From assembly GCA_050304175.1 (NCBI GenBank), contig JBNLDE010000046.1, positions 1-51,927 on the forward strand: 51,927 bases of DNA, in the 5' to 3' direction. The DNA comes from JAIOIW01 sp050304175 (GTDB taxonomy: Bacteria; Pseudomonadota; Alphaproteobacteria; Rhizobiales; Rhizobiaceae). Positions 21,402 through 30,114 of this stretch are shown in pieces. Positions within the stretch are counted from its first letter, which is position 1. Each line of letters starts with the position of its first letter. The position numbers and the translations under genes were made by a program. The notes beneath the pieces were generated by a model that was not told the DNA's origin, did not search any database, and saw only the letters and a program-made list of their open reading frames with translations.

Positions 21402-23147
21402 GTGAACCCAAAAACAAACCCCTTCGCCTTCTGGCGCTCCATGAGCCCGGCCGAGGCGGTCGGAACAGCCTATGCCGCAGCCAGGGGCTATGACGACCCT
21501 GCCCTGTTCATCTCGATGAGGCCGGAAGGTGTCGCGGTCACGGAAGCCGAGACCCTGATGGCGTCCGGTCCCGGCGGCAAACCGCTCTACGGACTGCCCT
21601 TCGTGGTGAAGGACAATATCGACGTCGCGGGTTTGGAAACCACGGCCGCCTGCCCGGCCTTCGCCTACCTGGCGGAACAATCGGCCTTCGCCGTGGCGCG
21701 GCTCGAGGCGGCCGGCGCAATCTGCATCGGCAAGGCCAATCTCGACCAGTTCGCCACGGGCCTCGTCGGTGTCCGCTCGCCTTATGGCGTGCCGCGCAAT
21801 TCGATGCGCGGCGATCTGGTGCCCGGCGGCTCGAGTTCCGGCTCCGCGGTCGCTGTTGGCGCGGGCATCGCCGCCTTCTCGCTTGGCACGGACACGGCAG
21901 GTTCGGGCCACGTGCCGGCCGCGCTCAACGGCATTGCCGGGCTGAAACCGAGCCTCGGCCTGCTGTCGGCAACCGGCATGGTGCCCGCCTGCCGCACGCT
22001 CGACACCATTTCGATTTTCGCGGCGAACGCAGGCGACGCTGCCGAAGTCGCTGCTGTCGCGCAGGGCTACGACGCGACCGATTTCCTGTCGCGCGACCTG
22101 CCCGCTGCAGGGCTCGCGCCGGTGCCGCCCAAATTCAGGGTCGGCGTGCCACGCAAGGACCAAAGACCGTTTTTCGGCGATGCCCAGGCCGAGGCCGCCT
22201 TCGAGGCGGATCTGGAAAAACTTGCCGGTTTCGGCGCGTCCGTCACCGAGATCGATTTCGAACCTTTCTACGCGGTGGCCAGGCTGCTCTATGAGGGCCC
22301 CTGGGTGGCCGAGCGCTACCACGCCGTCAAGACGCTGATCGAAAACGAGCCAGAGGCGCTGTACCCGGTGACGCGCGAAATCATTTCCAACGCGCGCAAA
22401 TACGATGCGGTGGCTACTTTCGATGCGCTCTACAAGCTTGCTGACATGCGGCGCGCGGTCGAACCGGTGCTCGGTTCGCTCGACTGCCTCGCAGTACCGT
22501 CGATCCCAACCATGTATACGGTCGAAGAGGTGCAGGCCGATCCGGTCCGGCTCAATTCCAACCTCGGCACCTACACCAATTTCGTGAACCTGCTCGACCT
22601 CGCGGCCATCTCGGTTCCGGTCGGCACGCGCGCTGACGGCTTTCCGTCCTCGCTGACATTGATCGGCAAGGCCGGAACGGACGCTCGTCTCGCCGGCATC
22701 GCCGATATGCTCGAAACCGGCGCGCGGCGCGACACGGACACCGCCCTGCCGCCTGGCCATGTAGGGCTTGCCGTGGTCGGCGCGCATATGTCGGGCATGC
22801 CGCTCAACCACGAACTGATTTCGAACGGCGGCACTTTCATCAGGGCGGTTTCGACCACGCCGGATTACCACCTCTTTGCCCTGCCCGGCACGACGCCGCC
22901 CAAACCCGGCCTGTTGCGGGTCGCCAACGGCGCGGGCGCAACCATCGAGGCCGAGATCTGGGCCCTAAGCGAGGCGGCGTTTGGCGCGTTCGTCGACTCT
23001 ATACCGGCGCCGCTCGGCATCGGCACGCTCAGGCTCGGCGACGGCACGACCGCGAAGGGTTTCGTTGTCGAGGCCGAGGCGGTGAAGAACGCACGCGATG
23101 TCTCGTCCTATGGCTCATGGAGAACATTTATCGCGTCGGGCGGCTGA
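21402..23147 (+). CDS. atzF: allophanate hydrolase (amidase-signature family)
   Basis: A 581-residue enzyme that hydrolyses allophanate (urea-1-carboxylate) to ammonia and CO2. The amidase-signature catalytic triad is visible: Lys in PFVVKDNIDVAG, and the Ser pair in GGSSSGSAVAVGAG followed by GTDTAGSGHVPAA. The C-terminal about 150 residues (from VGLAVVGAHMSGMPLN on) form the extra domain of AtzF-type enzymes, ending in SYGSWRTF. I prefer the GTG at 21402 (AAGGA 8 bases upstream) over an ATG at 21351, which has no ribosome site. Unusually, no urea carboxylase gene is adjacent. It is followed 60 bp later by an AraC-type regulator on the same strand. Confidence 0.9.
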   Translation: MNPKTNPFAFWRSMSPAEAVGTAYAAARGYDDPALFISMRPEGVAVTEAETLMASGPGGKPLYGLPFVVKDNIDVAGLETTAACPAFAYLAEQSAFAVARLEAAGAICIGKANLDQFATGLVGVRSPYGVPRNSMRGDLVPGGSSSGSAVAVGAGIAAFSLGTDTAGSGHVPAALNGIAGLKPSLGLLSATGMVPACRTLDTISIFAANAGDAAEVAAVAQGYDATDFLSRDLPAAGLAPVPPKFRVGVPRKDQRPFFGDAQAEAAFEADLEKLAGFGASVTEIDFEPFYAVARLLYEGPWVAERYHAVKTLIENEPEALYPVTREIISNARKYDAVATFDALYKLADMRRAVEPVLGSLDCLAVPSIPTMYTVEEVQADPVRLNSNLGTYTNFVNLLDLAAISVPVGTRADGFPSSLTLIGKAGTDARLAGIADMLETGARRDTDTALPPGHVGLAVVGAHMSGMPLNHELISNGGTFIRAVSTTPDYHLFALPGTTPPKPGLLRVANGAGATIEAEIWALSEAAFGAFVDSIPAPLGIGTLRLGDGTTAKGFVVEAEAVKNARDVSSYGSWRTFIASGG

Positions 23148-23180
23148 ACCCAGACAACCGGAACCGCGTCCATTTGACGA

Positions 23181-23200
23181 ATTGTGCAACATTGTGCAAC
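23181..23200. repeat. tandem 10-bp repeat before the AraC-type gene
   Basis: ATTGTGCAAC occurs twice without spacing, ending 8 bp before the first ATG of the regulator gene and immediately after a TTGACG (23174-23179) that could be a -35 element. AraC proteins typically bind tandem half-sites, so this is a plausible autoregulatory site. Confidence 0.4.
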
Positions 23201-23208
23201 ATAGTTGA

Positions 23209-24153
23209 ATGGGGAGAGAAATCGAGAAGCTGATCGAGTACCGGACGATGCAATATAGTGCTGCGTCGGAGGCCTCGACTTATGTGACAAACCAGCAGGT
23301 CGGCGTCAGCCTCAGATTCGCAAATCCCATCGTCTGCCGCATGATCACCGGTCACAAGATCATGCGGGTCGATCATTCGGCGCCGTTTCATTTCGAACCC
23401 GGCGAATCCATGATGGTGCCGCCCGGCAAGCTCCTGGAGATCGAGTTTCCGTTTGCCGACCTGGACAATCCGACCGCCTGCATGTGCATCGAGATCGAGC
23501 GGGAGAAGGTCGACGACATCGTCGAGCGCATCAACCACGCCCGCCGCAAGTCGGGCAATCGCAAGGAAGTCTTTCTCAACTGGAACGGGTTCGCGCGCTA
23601 CAGGGGCGATGCGGCGATCGACCGGCAACTCGACCGACTGATGGAGCTCTACCGGGATGGAGACTCCGAATACCGTGACGTGCTGATCGACGCCAATCTG
23701 AGCGAGCTCGTCGTCCGTCTGCTGCAGTCGCAGTCCAAGCGGATGCTCATCGAAAGCAAAGCGAACGTGCCCGACACGGGCCTCGACGCCGCCGCCCGCC
23801 ACATCATGGACAATCCGGAGAGCCGGGCCGACCCCGAACAACTGGCGCAAATCGCCGGGATGAGCAGCGCTACCTTCTTCCGCCATTTCAGGGCCAAATA
23901 CGGCACCACCCCGTCGCGATTTGCCAACCAGGCGCGCATCCACCGGGCCCGCGATCTGCTCGCCACGAACCAGGCAACGGTGACGGAGGTCGCTTTCGAG
24001 GTCGGCTTCCAGAGCGTCGGCCACTTCGTGCGGGTGTTCAAGCAGGTGACCGGCGAAACCCCGGGCGATTACCTGCGCCGCAACGCGCAGCCGCCGGTCA
24101 TGCGCCAGTTTGAGAATTTCATGCAACAGAATGACAGGCGCGTATCAGCCTGA
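23209..24153 (+). CDS. AraC-family transcriptional regulator
   Basis: A 314-residue regulator with an N-terminal cupin-like sensing region (HSAPFHFEPGESMMVPPG near residues 56-73) and a C-terminal AraC DNA-binding domain of about 100 residues: first helix-turn-helix PEQLAQIAGMSSATFFRHFRA, second VTEVAFEVGFQSVGHFVRVF with the family signature. Another ATG 13 codons downstream (MQYSAASEAS) is possible; neither has a good ribosome site. It stands 49 bp upstream of an aldehyde dehydrogenase operon on the same strand and probably controls it; the inducer is unknown but is likely the alcohol/aldehyde substrate. Confidence 0.88.
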   Translation: MGREIEKLIEYRTMQYSAASEASTYVTNQQVGVSLRFANPIVCRMITGHKIMRVDHSAPFHFEPGESMMVPPGKLLEIEFPFADLDNPTACMCIEIEREKVDDIVERINHARRKSGNRKEVFLNWNGFARYRGDAAIDRQLDRLMELYRDGDSEYRDVLIDANLSELVVRLLQSQSKRMLIESKANVPDTGLDAAARHIMDNPESRADPEQLAQIAGMSSATFFRHFRAKYGTTPSRFANQARIHRARDLLATNQATVTEVAFEVGFQSVGHFVRVFKQVTGETPGDYLRRNAQPPVMRQFENFMQQNDRRVSA

Positions 24154-24202
24154 TGCCGATTGACCGGGCATGTTTCTCTCCAACAACATGAGGGAGGAAT
24201 AC

Positions 24203-25711
24203 ATGTTCGGTATCGGCAGAAAAGAGTCCAAGGTTGCGGAGACGGGGCCTGAAGACAGCTCGCACCAGCTTTACATTGCAGGCGAATGGCGCCCGTCGGC
24301 AGGCAGCGCGGTGTTCGACGATCTCAACCCGACCACCCGCCAGCCGATGGCCTCGATTCCTGACGGCACCGTTGCCGACATGGATTCGGCAATTGCGGCC
24401 GCCCACGCGGCGCAACCTGCCTGGGCTGCACTGCCGCCTGCGGCACGGGCGGAATTCTTCTACAAGGCCGCTGAAATCTTTGTCGGCCGGCAGCAGGAAT
24501 TCTGCGACGCCCTGATCCAGGAGACCGGGTCCGGCTTCGGCAAGGCCATGTTCGAATGCAGCCTTGTGCCGCTGGCATTGCGCGAGGCGGCAGGTCTCAC
24601 GACCCGTTCAATGGGTGAATTCATGCCGTCCAATGTTCCGGGCAAGGTCAACACCACACAGCGTAAGCCGGCCGGCGTCGTCGGCGTCATCTCTCCCTGG
24701 AACTTCCCGCTCTACCTGTCGTTGCGCGGCTTCATCTACGCGTTGGCGCTCGGCAATACGGCCGTCATCAAGCCATCGGAGGATTCGCCCCTGACCGGCG
24801 GCCTGATGATCGCCGACTTGTTCGCGGAGGCTGGCTTCCCGGCGGGAACGGTCAATGTCGTGACCTGCAGCCGGGAAAACGTCGCAGCACTCGGCGACAA
24901 GCTGATCAACGATCTGCGCGTCGCGCGCATCAGCTTCACCGGTTCGACCGCCGTAGGCCGGGAGGTCGCCAAGGCGTGCGCCGGACAGCTCAAGCGCGTG
25001 ATCCTGGAGATGGGCGGCAAGAACCCGATCGTGGTGCTGGACGATGCAGATGTCGATTACGCGGTCAATGTCGCCTTCTTCGGCGCCTTTTTACACCAAG
25101 GCCAGATCTGCATGTCGGCCGACAAGATCATCGTGGCGCGCAAGCTCTACGACGAGTTCCTCGAGAAGCTCGTCGCCAAGGTCGAGAATTTCAAGCCGAT
25201 CGAGCCGGGCGACCAGATGTGCGTGATCGGGCCGATCATCAACGACCGTCAGCTTGAGCGGATCGACCGCCTCGTTACCGGCGCCGCCGAGGCTGGCGCG
25301 ACGATCCATACCGGCGGCCGCAAGCAGGGTCCCTTCTACCAGCCGACTGTCGTGACCGGTGTGACGCCCGAGATGGCGATCTACGCCGAGGAAATCTTCG
25401 GTCCGGTGGCGCTGGTCATTCCGGCGGAGACCGAAGAGGACGCCATCGCGATCGCCAATGACACGCCCTACGGCCTGTCAGCCGGCATCGTTACCGGCGA
25501 TACCATGCGCGGCCAGGCGATCGCACCGCTTATCCATGCCGGCATGGTCCATATCAACGACTCGCCCGTCCATGACGAGCCGCACTGCCCATTCGGCGGC
25601 ATGAAGGCGTCGGGCTGGGTTGGCAAGTGGGGCGGTTCGGGTGCCATCGAGGTGTTCACCGACCAACAGTGGATTTCAACGCAGACAACCCCGCGCGCAT
25701 ACCCGTTCTAA
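24203..25711 (+). CDS. NAD(P)-dependent aldehyde dehydrogenase
   Basis: A 502-residue aldehyde dehydrogenase. Active-site residues: Glu269 in LEMGGKNP and catalytic Cys303 in GQICMSADK, with Asn167 in ISPWNFPL and the cofactor loop FTGSTAVGREVA. The ICMS variant and the EEIFGPVALV, HDEPHCPFGGMKASG segments resemble enzymes acting on aromatic or bulky aldehydes (vanillin/salicylaldehyde type). ATG at 24203 follows GGGAGG; the frame is open 11 codons further without a better site. It is the first enzyme gene of an operon with an alpha/beta hydrolase, a Tat-exported subunit and a GMC oxidoreductase, and should oxidise the aldehyde made by the latter. Substrate not determined. Confidence 0.9.
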   Translation: MFGIGRKESKVAETGPEDSSHQLYIAGEWRPSAGSAVFDDLNPTTRQPMASIPDGTVADMDSAIAAAHAAQPAWAALPPAARAEFFYKAAEIFVGRQQEFCDALIQETGSGFGKAMFECSLVPLALREAAGLTTRSMGEFMPSNVPGKVNTTQRKPAGVVGVISPWNFPLYLSLRGFIYALALGNTAVIKPSEDSPLTGGLMIADLFAEAGFPAGTVNVVTCSRENVAALGDKLINDLRVARISFTGSTAVGREVAKACAGQLKRVILEMGGKNPIVVLDDADVDYAVNVAFFGAFLHQGQICMSADKIIVARKLYDEFLEKLVAKVENFKPIEPGDQMCVIGPIINDRQLERIDRLVTGAAEAGATIHTGGRKQGPFYQPTVVTGVTPEMAIYAEEIFGPVALVIPAETEEDAIAIANDTPYGLSAGIVTGDTMRGQAIAPLIHAGMVHINDSPVHDEPHCPFGGMKASGWVGKWGGSGAIEVFTDQQWISTQTTPRAYPF

Positions 25712-25717
25712 GTCGGT

Positions 25718-25751
25718 CCGGCAGCCCGGAACAGTGGTTCCGGGCTGCCGG
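25718..25751. terminator. strong perfect hairpin between aldehyde dehydrogenase and hydrolase genes
   Basis: A 15-bp perfect stem, CCGGCAGCCCGGAAC with GTTCCGGGCTGCCGG, and a 4-nt loop, beginning 6 bp after the aldehyde dehydrogenase stop. No T-run follows on the plus strand (ATTGCCGG), so it is more likely a partial terminator or an mRNA 3'-end stabiliser than a full terminator. Confidence 0.5.
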
Positions 25752-25811
25752 ATTGCCGGTTCGGCGCAATGTCGCGACCGCGACGAACAGCAGCAGGGAG
25801 GCGATATCAGA

Positions 25812-26672
25812 TTGAAGTGCGGGGACAGATATACCGAGATATCAGGCATCAGGACCCGGTACTGGCAGGCTGGCGAGACCGGCCCCGCCGTCGTTCTGAT
25901 TCACGGTATCGCCTCGTCGGTCGAGGATTGGGAAGCCAACATCGCAGCGCTCGCCCAGAGGCATCGCGTTTTCGCGCTTGATCTTGTCGGCTGCGGGCAT
26001 TCCGACAAACCGGCGGATTACGACTATTCGCTGGAATCACTGAGCGCCTTCGTGCTCGAGTTCATGTCGGCCATGAACATCGAAGCCGCCCACCTCGCCG
26101 GCTTTTCGATGGGCGGCCATTTGGCGCTGAAATGCGCCCACACGGCGCCCGAGCGCGTGCTGTCGCTCGTCCTGTCCGCCCCGGCCGGAATGGAGCTGGA
26201 TACGATCATCAACTTCCGGCTGGCGACGGTGAGGGGGCTCGGCGAGGTGCTGACCAGGCCCAGCCGCTTCGGCATGCGCACCCTGCTCAACGCGGCCTAT
26301 CACGACCGGTCGAAAGTCACCGACGCCATGATCGGGGACCGGCTTTGCCTGGCAAGGTTGCCCGGCGCCCAGGCGGCGTTCCTGAAGATGCTGCGCGGCT
26401 TCGTCCGCCTGCGCGGGTTCGAACCGAACCGGGTCGCCGACCTGCAATCCTGGCTGCCGGCCATTTCCTGTCCGACGCTGGTCATCTGGGGCAAGCAGGA
26501 CAAGTTCGTATCCGTGCGCCACGCCGAAATCCTGAGGCAACGGATGCCGGATTGCCGTGTCGCCGTTTGCGACGGATCCGGCCACCTTTCGCAAGCCGAA
26601 CAAAGCGAATGGTTCAACGAGGAAGTCAGAGGATTCCTGACGACACGGGAGGTATCGCCGGGAACCGCATGA
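25812..26672 (+). CDS. alpha/beta hydrolase
   Basis: A 286-residue alpha/beta-hydrolase-fold protein. Seen: oxyanion strand VVLIHGIASSVEDWE, the nucleophile elbow GFSMGGH (Ser in the G-x-S-x-G motif), Asp in VIWGKQDKFV and the C-terminal catalytic His in CDGSGHLSQAEQ. I chose TTG at 25812 because GGGAGG lies 10 bases upstream and the homologous region begins there; no ATG fits before the first strand, and the longer open frame runs inside the preceding gene. Esterase, lactonase or C-C hydrolase activity is possible. In this operon it may open a lactone or cleave an ester feeding the alcohol/aldehyde oxidation steps. Confidence 0.82.
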   Translation: MKCGDRYTEISGIRTRYWQAGETGPAVVLIHGIASSVEDWEANIAALAQRHRVFALDLVGCGHSDKPADYDYSLESLSAFVLEFMSAMNIEAAHLAGFSMGGHLALKCAHTAPERVLSLVLSAPAGMELDTIINFRLATVRGLGEVLTRPSRFGMRTLLNAAYHDRSKVTDAMIGDRLCLARLPGAQAAFLKMLRGFVRLRGFEPNRVADLQSWLPAISCPTLVIWGKQDKFVSVRHAEILRQRMPDCRVAVCDGSGHLSQAEQSEWFNEEVRGFLTTREVSPGTA

Positions 26673-26714
26673 AACCACAACAACAAACACACTTTGGTGA
26701 AGGAGGAGACGGAA

Positions 26715-27314
26715 ATGCCACAACTGGATGAACGCATCCTGGAGGTCGCAGAAGACATACAGGGGATGGATCGCCGCGGATTTCTCAAGCTGAGCGCCAT
26801 TGCCGCCGGTCTCGTTGCCGCTGGTGCATCGGGACTTGTCGCGCCCGGGAAGGCGGTTGCCGGGGTGCCGGAAGGCATCGGCCACATGTCGGAAAGCGAG
26901 TATGCGGTGTTCCACCGCCTGATGGAAGTCCTGCTGCCGACCGAGGGCAGCACACTGGTCCCGCCGCAGAAGCTGCCGGTCCTGCAGACCGTCGACGGCG
27001 GGTTTCTCGCCGGAATGCCGCCGCACGTGCTCAATGTGGTCAAGGGCGGCGTGGCCTATTTCAACGAGGCGCCGAAAGAGGCTTTCGGCAAGCCGTTCAC
27101 CGAGTTGTCCGACGCCGAGGCCGTCACGTTCTGCGATGCGTTGGCCATGTCCGACCAGCCGCCGGCACGCGGCCTGTTCACCGCGCTCAAGTTCCTGGTC
27201 GTGACCGCCTACTGGGCGATTCCGCCGGCCTGGGAACCGACCGGCTTTGACGGTCCGGTGTTCGAAAAATGGGGCCTTGAATACGCCGGCAACGCGCCGC
27301 TGCCGCGGGCTTGA
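26715..27314 (+). CDS. Tat-exported small subunit of a GMC-type dehydrogenase
   Basis: A 199-residue protein resembling subunit 3 of gluconate 2-dehydrogenase-type complexes. Tat signal: DRRGFLKLSAIAAGLVAAGA at residues 19-38, cleavage near residue 46. The mature part is mostly helical with Trp-rich C-terminus (AYWAIPPAWEPTGFDGPVF). ATG at 26715 has GGAGGAG upstream. It lies 20 bp before the GMC flavoprotein gene, which has no signal of its own, so this subunit likely carries the flavoprotein through the Tat pathway. No cytochrome c subunit, the third component of such complexes, is present here. Confidence 0.75.
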   Translation: MPQLDERILEVAEDIQGMDRRGFLKLSAIAAGLVAAGASGLVAPGKAVAGVPEGIGHMSESEYAVFHRLMEVLLPTEGSTLVPPQKLPVLQTVDGGFLAGMPPHVLNVVKGGVAYFNEAPKEAFGKPFTELSDAEAVTFCDALAMSDQPPARGLFTALKFLVVTAYWAIPPAWEPTGFDGPVFEKWGLEYAGNAPLPRA

Positions 27315-27334
27315 TCGAGGGAGGGAACAGAAAG

Positions 27335-28894
27335 ATGACAAAACACACTCAAGTGGCGGTCCGTGGCCTGCAGGTGACGCAAGCTGCCGATGTCGAAGAA
27401 AGCAATATCAGCCTTCAGGCGGATGCCGTCGTGGTCGGATCGGGCGCTGGCGGCGCCGTGGCGGCCTACGAACTGGCCAAATCGGGCAAGAAGGTCGTGG
27501 TCCTCGAGGCCGGCCGATATGTGCCATCCGAACAGCTGACCGAGATGCACGCGGTGACGCTCGGCACCATGTATGCCGATCATGGCGGGCAGGCGAATTC
27601 GCAGGGCGACATCACCATCCTGCAAGGCGCCTGCGTCGGCGGGTCGACGGTCGTCAATGCGGCGCTGTGCTTCCGCACGCCGGACTATTACCTGAAGCTC
27701 TGGGGCAAGGAGTTCGGCCTGACCAATCTGACGACCGAAGTGCTGACGCCCTATTTCGAAAAGGTCGAGAAGAACATCTGGATCAAGCCCAACACCGCGG
27801 AAGAAACCAGCCCCGGAGCCGAACTGATCAAGCAGGGCCTGGAGAGGCTGGACCTGCCGCCCGGTATTGCCAAACGCAACGTCAAGGACTGCGCCCTGAC
27901 CGGATTCTGCTTTGCCGGGTGCAAGCCGGAACGCAAGCAGTCGATGCTGGTCACCTACTTGCCCTGGGCACAGGCGCATGGCGCGGAGATCTACGCCGAC
28001 ACCCGCGCGGTCGAGGTGTTGTCCAAGGACGGAAAGGCCACCGGCATCAAGGCGGAAGTGGTTGATCCGAATACCGGGCAGAAGAAGGCCGACATGCAGG
28101 TCGACGCACCGATCGTGGTTCTGGCGGCGGGTCCGATCCAGACCCCGATCCTTCTGATGAGGAGCGGTGACCTGGCCAATTCATCGGGTCAGGTCGGAAA
28201 GAACTTCGCCTGTCACCCGACCATCTCGCTAACGGCCGAATTCGAAGAGGACGTCAACGATTTCCATGGCGCGACCCATTCGCTCTACATGGACAAGTAC
28301 ACGCTTCCCGACGACGGCGGCTACCTTCTGCTGAATGCGCTCGAACAGCCTGTCTTCGCCGGATCGAGCCAGAACCCGGGGACGGGCAAGCCCTACGTCC
28401 AGTTCATGGAGAAATACCGCAACACGATCCGGCTGATCACGCTGATTCATGACAAGAACGTCGGCGAAGTCGCCTACAAGGACGGCATCAAGTCGATCAA
28501 CTACACCGTGGACGACGAAGATTTCGAGGCGATGAAAGCGGGCCTGAAGACAAATGCCCGCATCCTGCTGGCGTCGGGAGCGAAGAAGGTTCACGTCCCG
28601 ACCACCCTGTCCAAGGTGATCGAGAGCGAGAGCCAGGTCGACGCCGTGATCGAAGAGCTCAGGAACGAGAAGTCGCGCTACCCCTATGTCTCGTTCCACC
28701 CGCAAGGCACCTGCCGCATGGGGGCGGACCCGAAATCAACTGTGGTCGGTCCGAAGGGCGAAACCCATGACGTGAAGAACCTTTACGTGGTGGACGCGAG
28801 CCTTTTGCCGACATCGATCGGCTACAACCCGTCGGAAACGGTCTACGCCCTGGCGAGCTACATCAGCGACCAGATCAACGCCGAGCATTCCTGA
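27335..28894 (+). CDS. GMC-family FAD-dependent oxidoreductase
   Basis: A 519-residue glucose-methanol-choline family flavoprotein. FAD-binding Rossmann motif VVVGSGAGGAVAAYELAKSG at about residues 32-51, second motif GACVGGSTVVNAALCFR, and a C-terminal FAD/active-site region FHPQGTCRMGADP followed by VVDASLLPTSIGYNPSETVYALA, giving a His/Asn catalytic pair. It should oxidise a primary or secondary alcohol. ATG at 27335 has GGAGGG upstream. Cys-containing CALTGFCFAGCKPERKQ could bind a metal or cofactor as in some alcohol-oxidising members. Acceptor unknown. It is the last gene of the operon and is followed by a hairpin. Confidence 0.88.
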   Translation: MTKHTQVAVRGLQVTQAADVEESNISLQADAVVVGSGAGGAVAAYELAKSGKKVVVLEAGRYVPSEQLTEMHAVTLGTMYADHGGQANSQGDITILQGACVGGSTVVNAALCFRTPDYYLKLWGKEFGLTNLTTEVLTPYFEKVEKNIWIKPNTAEETSPGAELIKQGLERLDLPPGIAKRNVKDCALTGFCFAGCKPERKQSMLVTYLPWAQAHGAEIYADTRAVEVLSKDGKATGIKAEVVDPNTGQKKADMQVDAPIVVLAAGPIQTPILLMRSGDLANSSGQVGKNFACHPTISLTAEFEEDVNDFHGATHSLYMDKYTLPDDGGYLLLNALEQPVFAGSSQNPGTGKPYVQFMEKYRNTIRLITLIHDKNVGEVAYKDGIKSINYTVDDEDFEAMKAGLKTNARILLASGAKKVHVPTTLSKVIESESQVDAVIEELRNEKSRYPYVSFHPQGTCRMGADPKSTVVGPKGETHDVKNLYVVDASLLPTSIGYNPSETVYALASYISDQINAEHS

Positions 28895-28916
28895 CCCGGA
28901 ATTGTCGTGCTGCTTG

Positions 28917-28946
28917 CCAACCGCGCGCCAGCCGGCGCGCGGTTGG
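28917..28946. terminator. bidirectional-type hairpin between convergent genes
   Basis: A 13-bp perfect stem, CCAACCGCGCGCC with GGCGCGCGGTTGG, and a 4-nt loop, 23 bp after the GMC stop. It is followed by TTGCATTTCT on the plus strand. The next gene (aroE-like) reads toward it from the other side, so it may serve both transcripts. Confidence 0.6.
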
Positions 28947-29045
28947 TTGCATTTCTGAAGGTTGGTCTTGTTGCCCTTCCCGCCGGCGGCAGATCAGAGC
29001 CATCGCGACTTGCATCGGGCGGCACCAACAAGGGCGCTTCCGGGC

Positions 29046-29903
29046 TCAGGCGCCCGGCGTCTTTGCGCGAATGTCTTCGACCAGGAGGGTTCTGAGTTCC
29101 GCCGTGACTTCCGGCACCCGCCCGAACCAGTGAGCAAAGCCATCCACCGCCTGGTGCAGCAACATGCCCAGGCCGTCGACGGTGCGGTGTCCGCGCGCCC
29201 TGGCGGCTTTCAGGAGCCCGGTTTCCAGCGGGACGTAGATCGCGTCGTAGACGATTGCGTCGGTCTTCAGCGGCGCCAGGTCGATCTCGAGCTGCGGCTG
29301 CCCGGCCATGCCCAGCGAGGTCGTGTTGACCAGCAGGTCGGCGTCTCGCATCAGCGCGGGCAGCGCGTCGAAGCCATGGGCCGAAACCCCGTCGCCGAAA
29401 TGAGCGGCGAGCGTTTCCGCCTTGGCAACCGTTCGGTTGCAAAGCGACACGTCCAGACCGCGACCGCGAAGCCCGTAGACCGCCGCCCGCGCGGCGCCGC
29501 CCGCGCCCAGCACGATGGCCCGTCTCGCATGTTCGTCCCAACCGGGAACCAGTTCGTCGATATTGCCGATGAAGCCGAATGCGTCGGTATTGCCGCCGAC
29601 GAGCACGCCTTTGTCCCACCAGATCGTGTTGACCGCACCCATGGCCTGCGCCGCCTGCTCAATCCGGTCGAGATAGGGGATGACGGCCGTCTTGTGCGGC
29701 ACCGTCACGTTGCCACCGACCCAGCCGGCATCGCGAAATGTATCGAAGAACTCTTCCACTTTCTCCGGGGGCACGTCGACCCGCTCATAGCTGCCGGCGA
29801 TGCCGTAGCGCTCGAGCCAGTAACCGTGCAGCATCGGTGATCGCGAGTGGGCCACCGGATGGCCGATAATGAAGGCGCGCGGTGATGTCGTTTGGTCGTT
29901 CAT
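29046..29903 (-). CDS. aroE: shikimate dehydrogenase
   Basis: A 285-residue AroE-family enzyme (3-dehydroshikimate + NADPH to shikimate). Substrate-site SRSP (residues 20-23), catalytic Lys71 in NVTVPHKTAV and Asp107 in GNTDAFG, the Gly-rich cofactor loop VLGAGGAARAAVYGL with NRT following, suggesting NADPH preference. Length is slightly above the usual 270-275. It is monocistronic here, unlike typical rhizobial aroE near coaE/dnaQ, so a catabolic quinate/shikimate role is possible. A second, different AroE-like gene lies at 36821. Confidence 0.88.
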   Translation of the reverse strand: MNDQTTSPRAFIIGHPVAHSRSPMLHGYWLERYGIAGSYERVDVPPEKVEEFFDTFRDAGWVGGNVTVPHKTAVIPYLDRIEQAAQAMGAVNTIWWDKGVLVGGNTDAFGFIGNIDELVPGWDEHARRAIVLGAGGAARAAVYGLRGRGLDVSLCNRTVAKAETLAAHFGDGVSAHGFDALPALMRDADLLVNTTSLGMAGQPQLEIDLAPLKTDAIVYDAIYVPLETGLLKAARARGHRTVDGLGMLLHQAVDGFAHWFGRVPEVTAELRTLLVEDIRAKTPGA

Positions 29904-30026
29904 GCGTATGGTCTCGTGTTGGCAAACATGCGGTTCCGGTTTCCAGCCCCGATGGCTTGTATTCGATGTTCCGTCAAAACGGGAAGCTGGCCCGACCGGG
30001 AGCTGGGGGCGCGTCGGTTCATTTGC

Positions 30027-30050
30027 AACGCAAACAGCTCATATTGCGTT
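30027..30050. promoter_or_regulatory. inverted repeat upstream of the secreted-protein operon
   Basis: AACGCAA-N10-TTGCGTT, 65 bp before the start of the Sel1/PDZ gene in the 211-bp gap between divergent genes. The right half also forms part of TTGCGTTACATCAA, a weak (8/10) FNR-like match. No regulator can be named. Confidence 0.3.
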
Positions 30051-30114
30051 ACATCAATACATTTTTCTCGTTCTGTGCGAAAATTAACGGTGATGACGAA
30101 TGGAGTGCTTCCAG

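Noticed and set aside
21099..22871. 590-codon minus-strand open frame
   Set aside because: It is antisense to the well-supported allophanate hydrolase; its Arg/His/Gly-rich product and lack of a ribosome site are typical of the GC-rich opposite strand.
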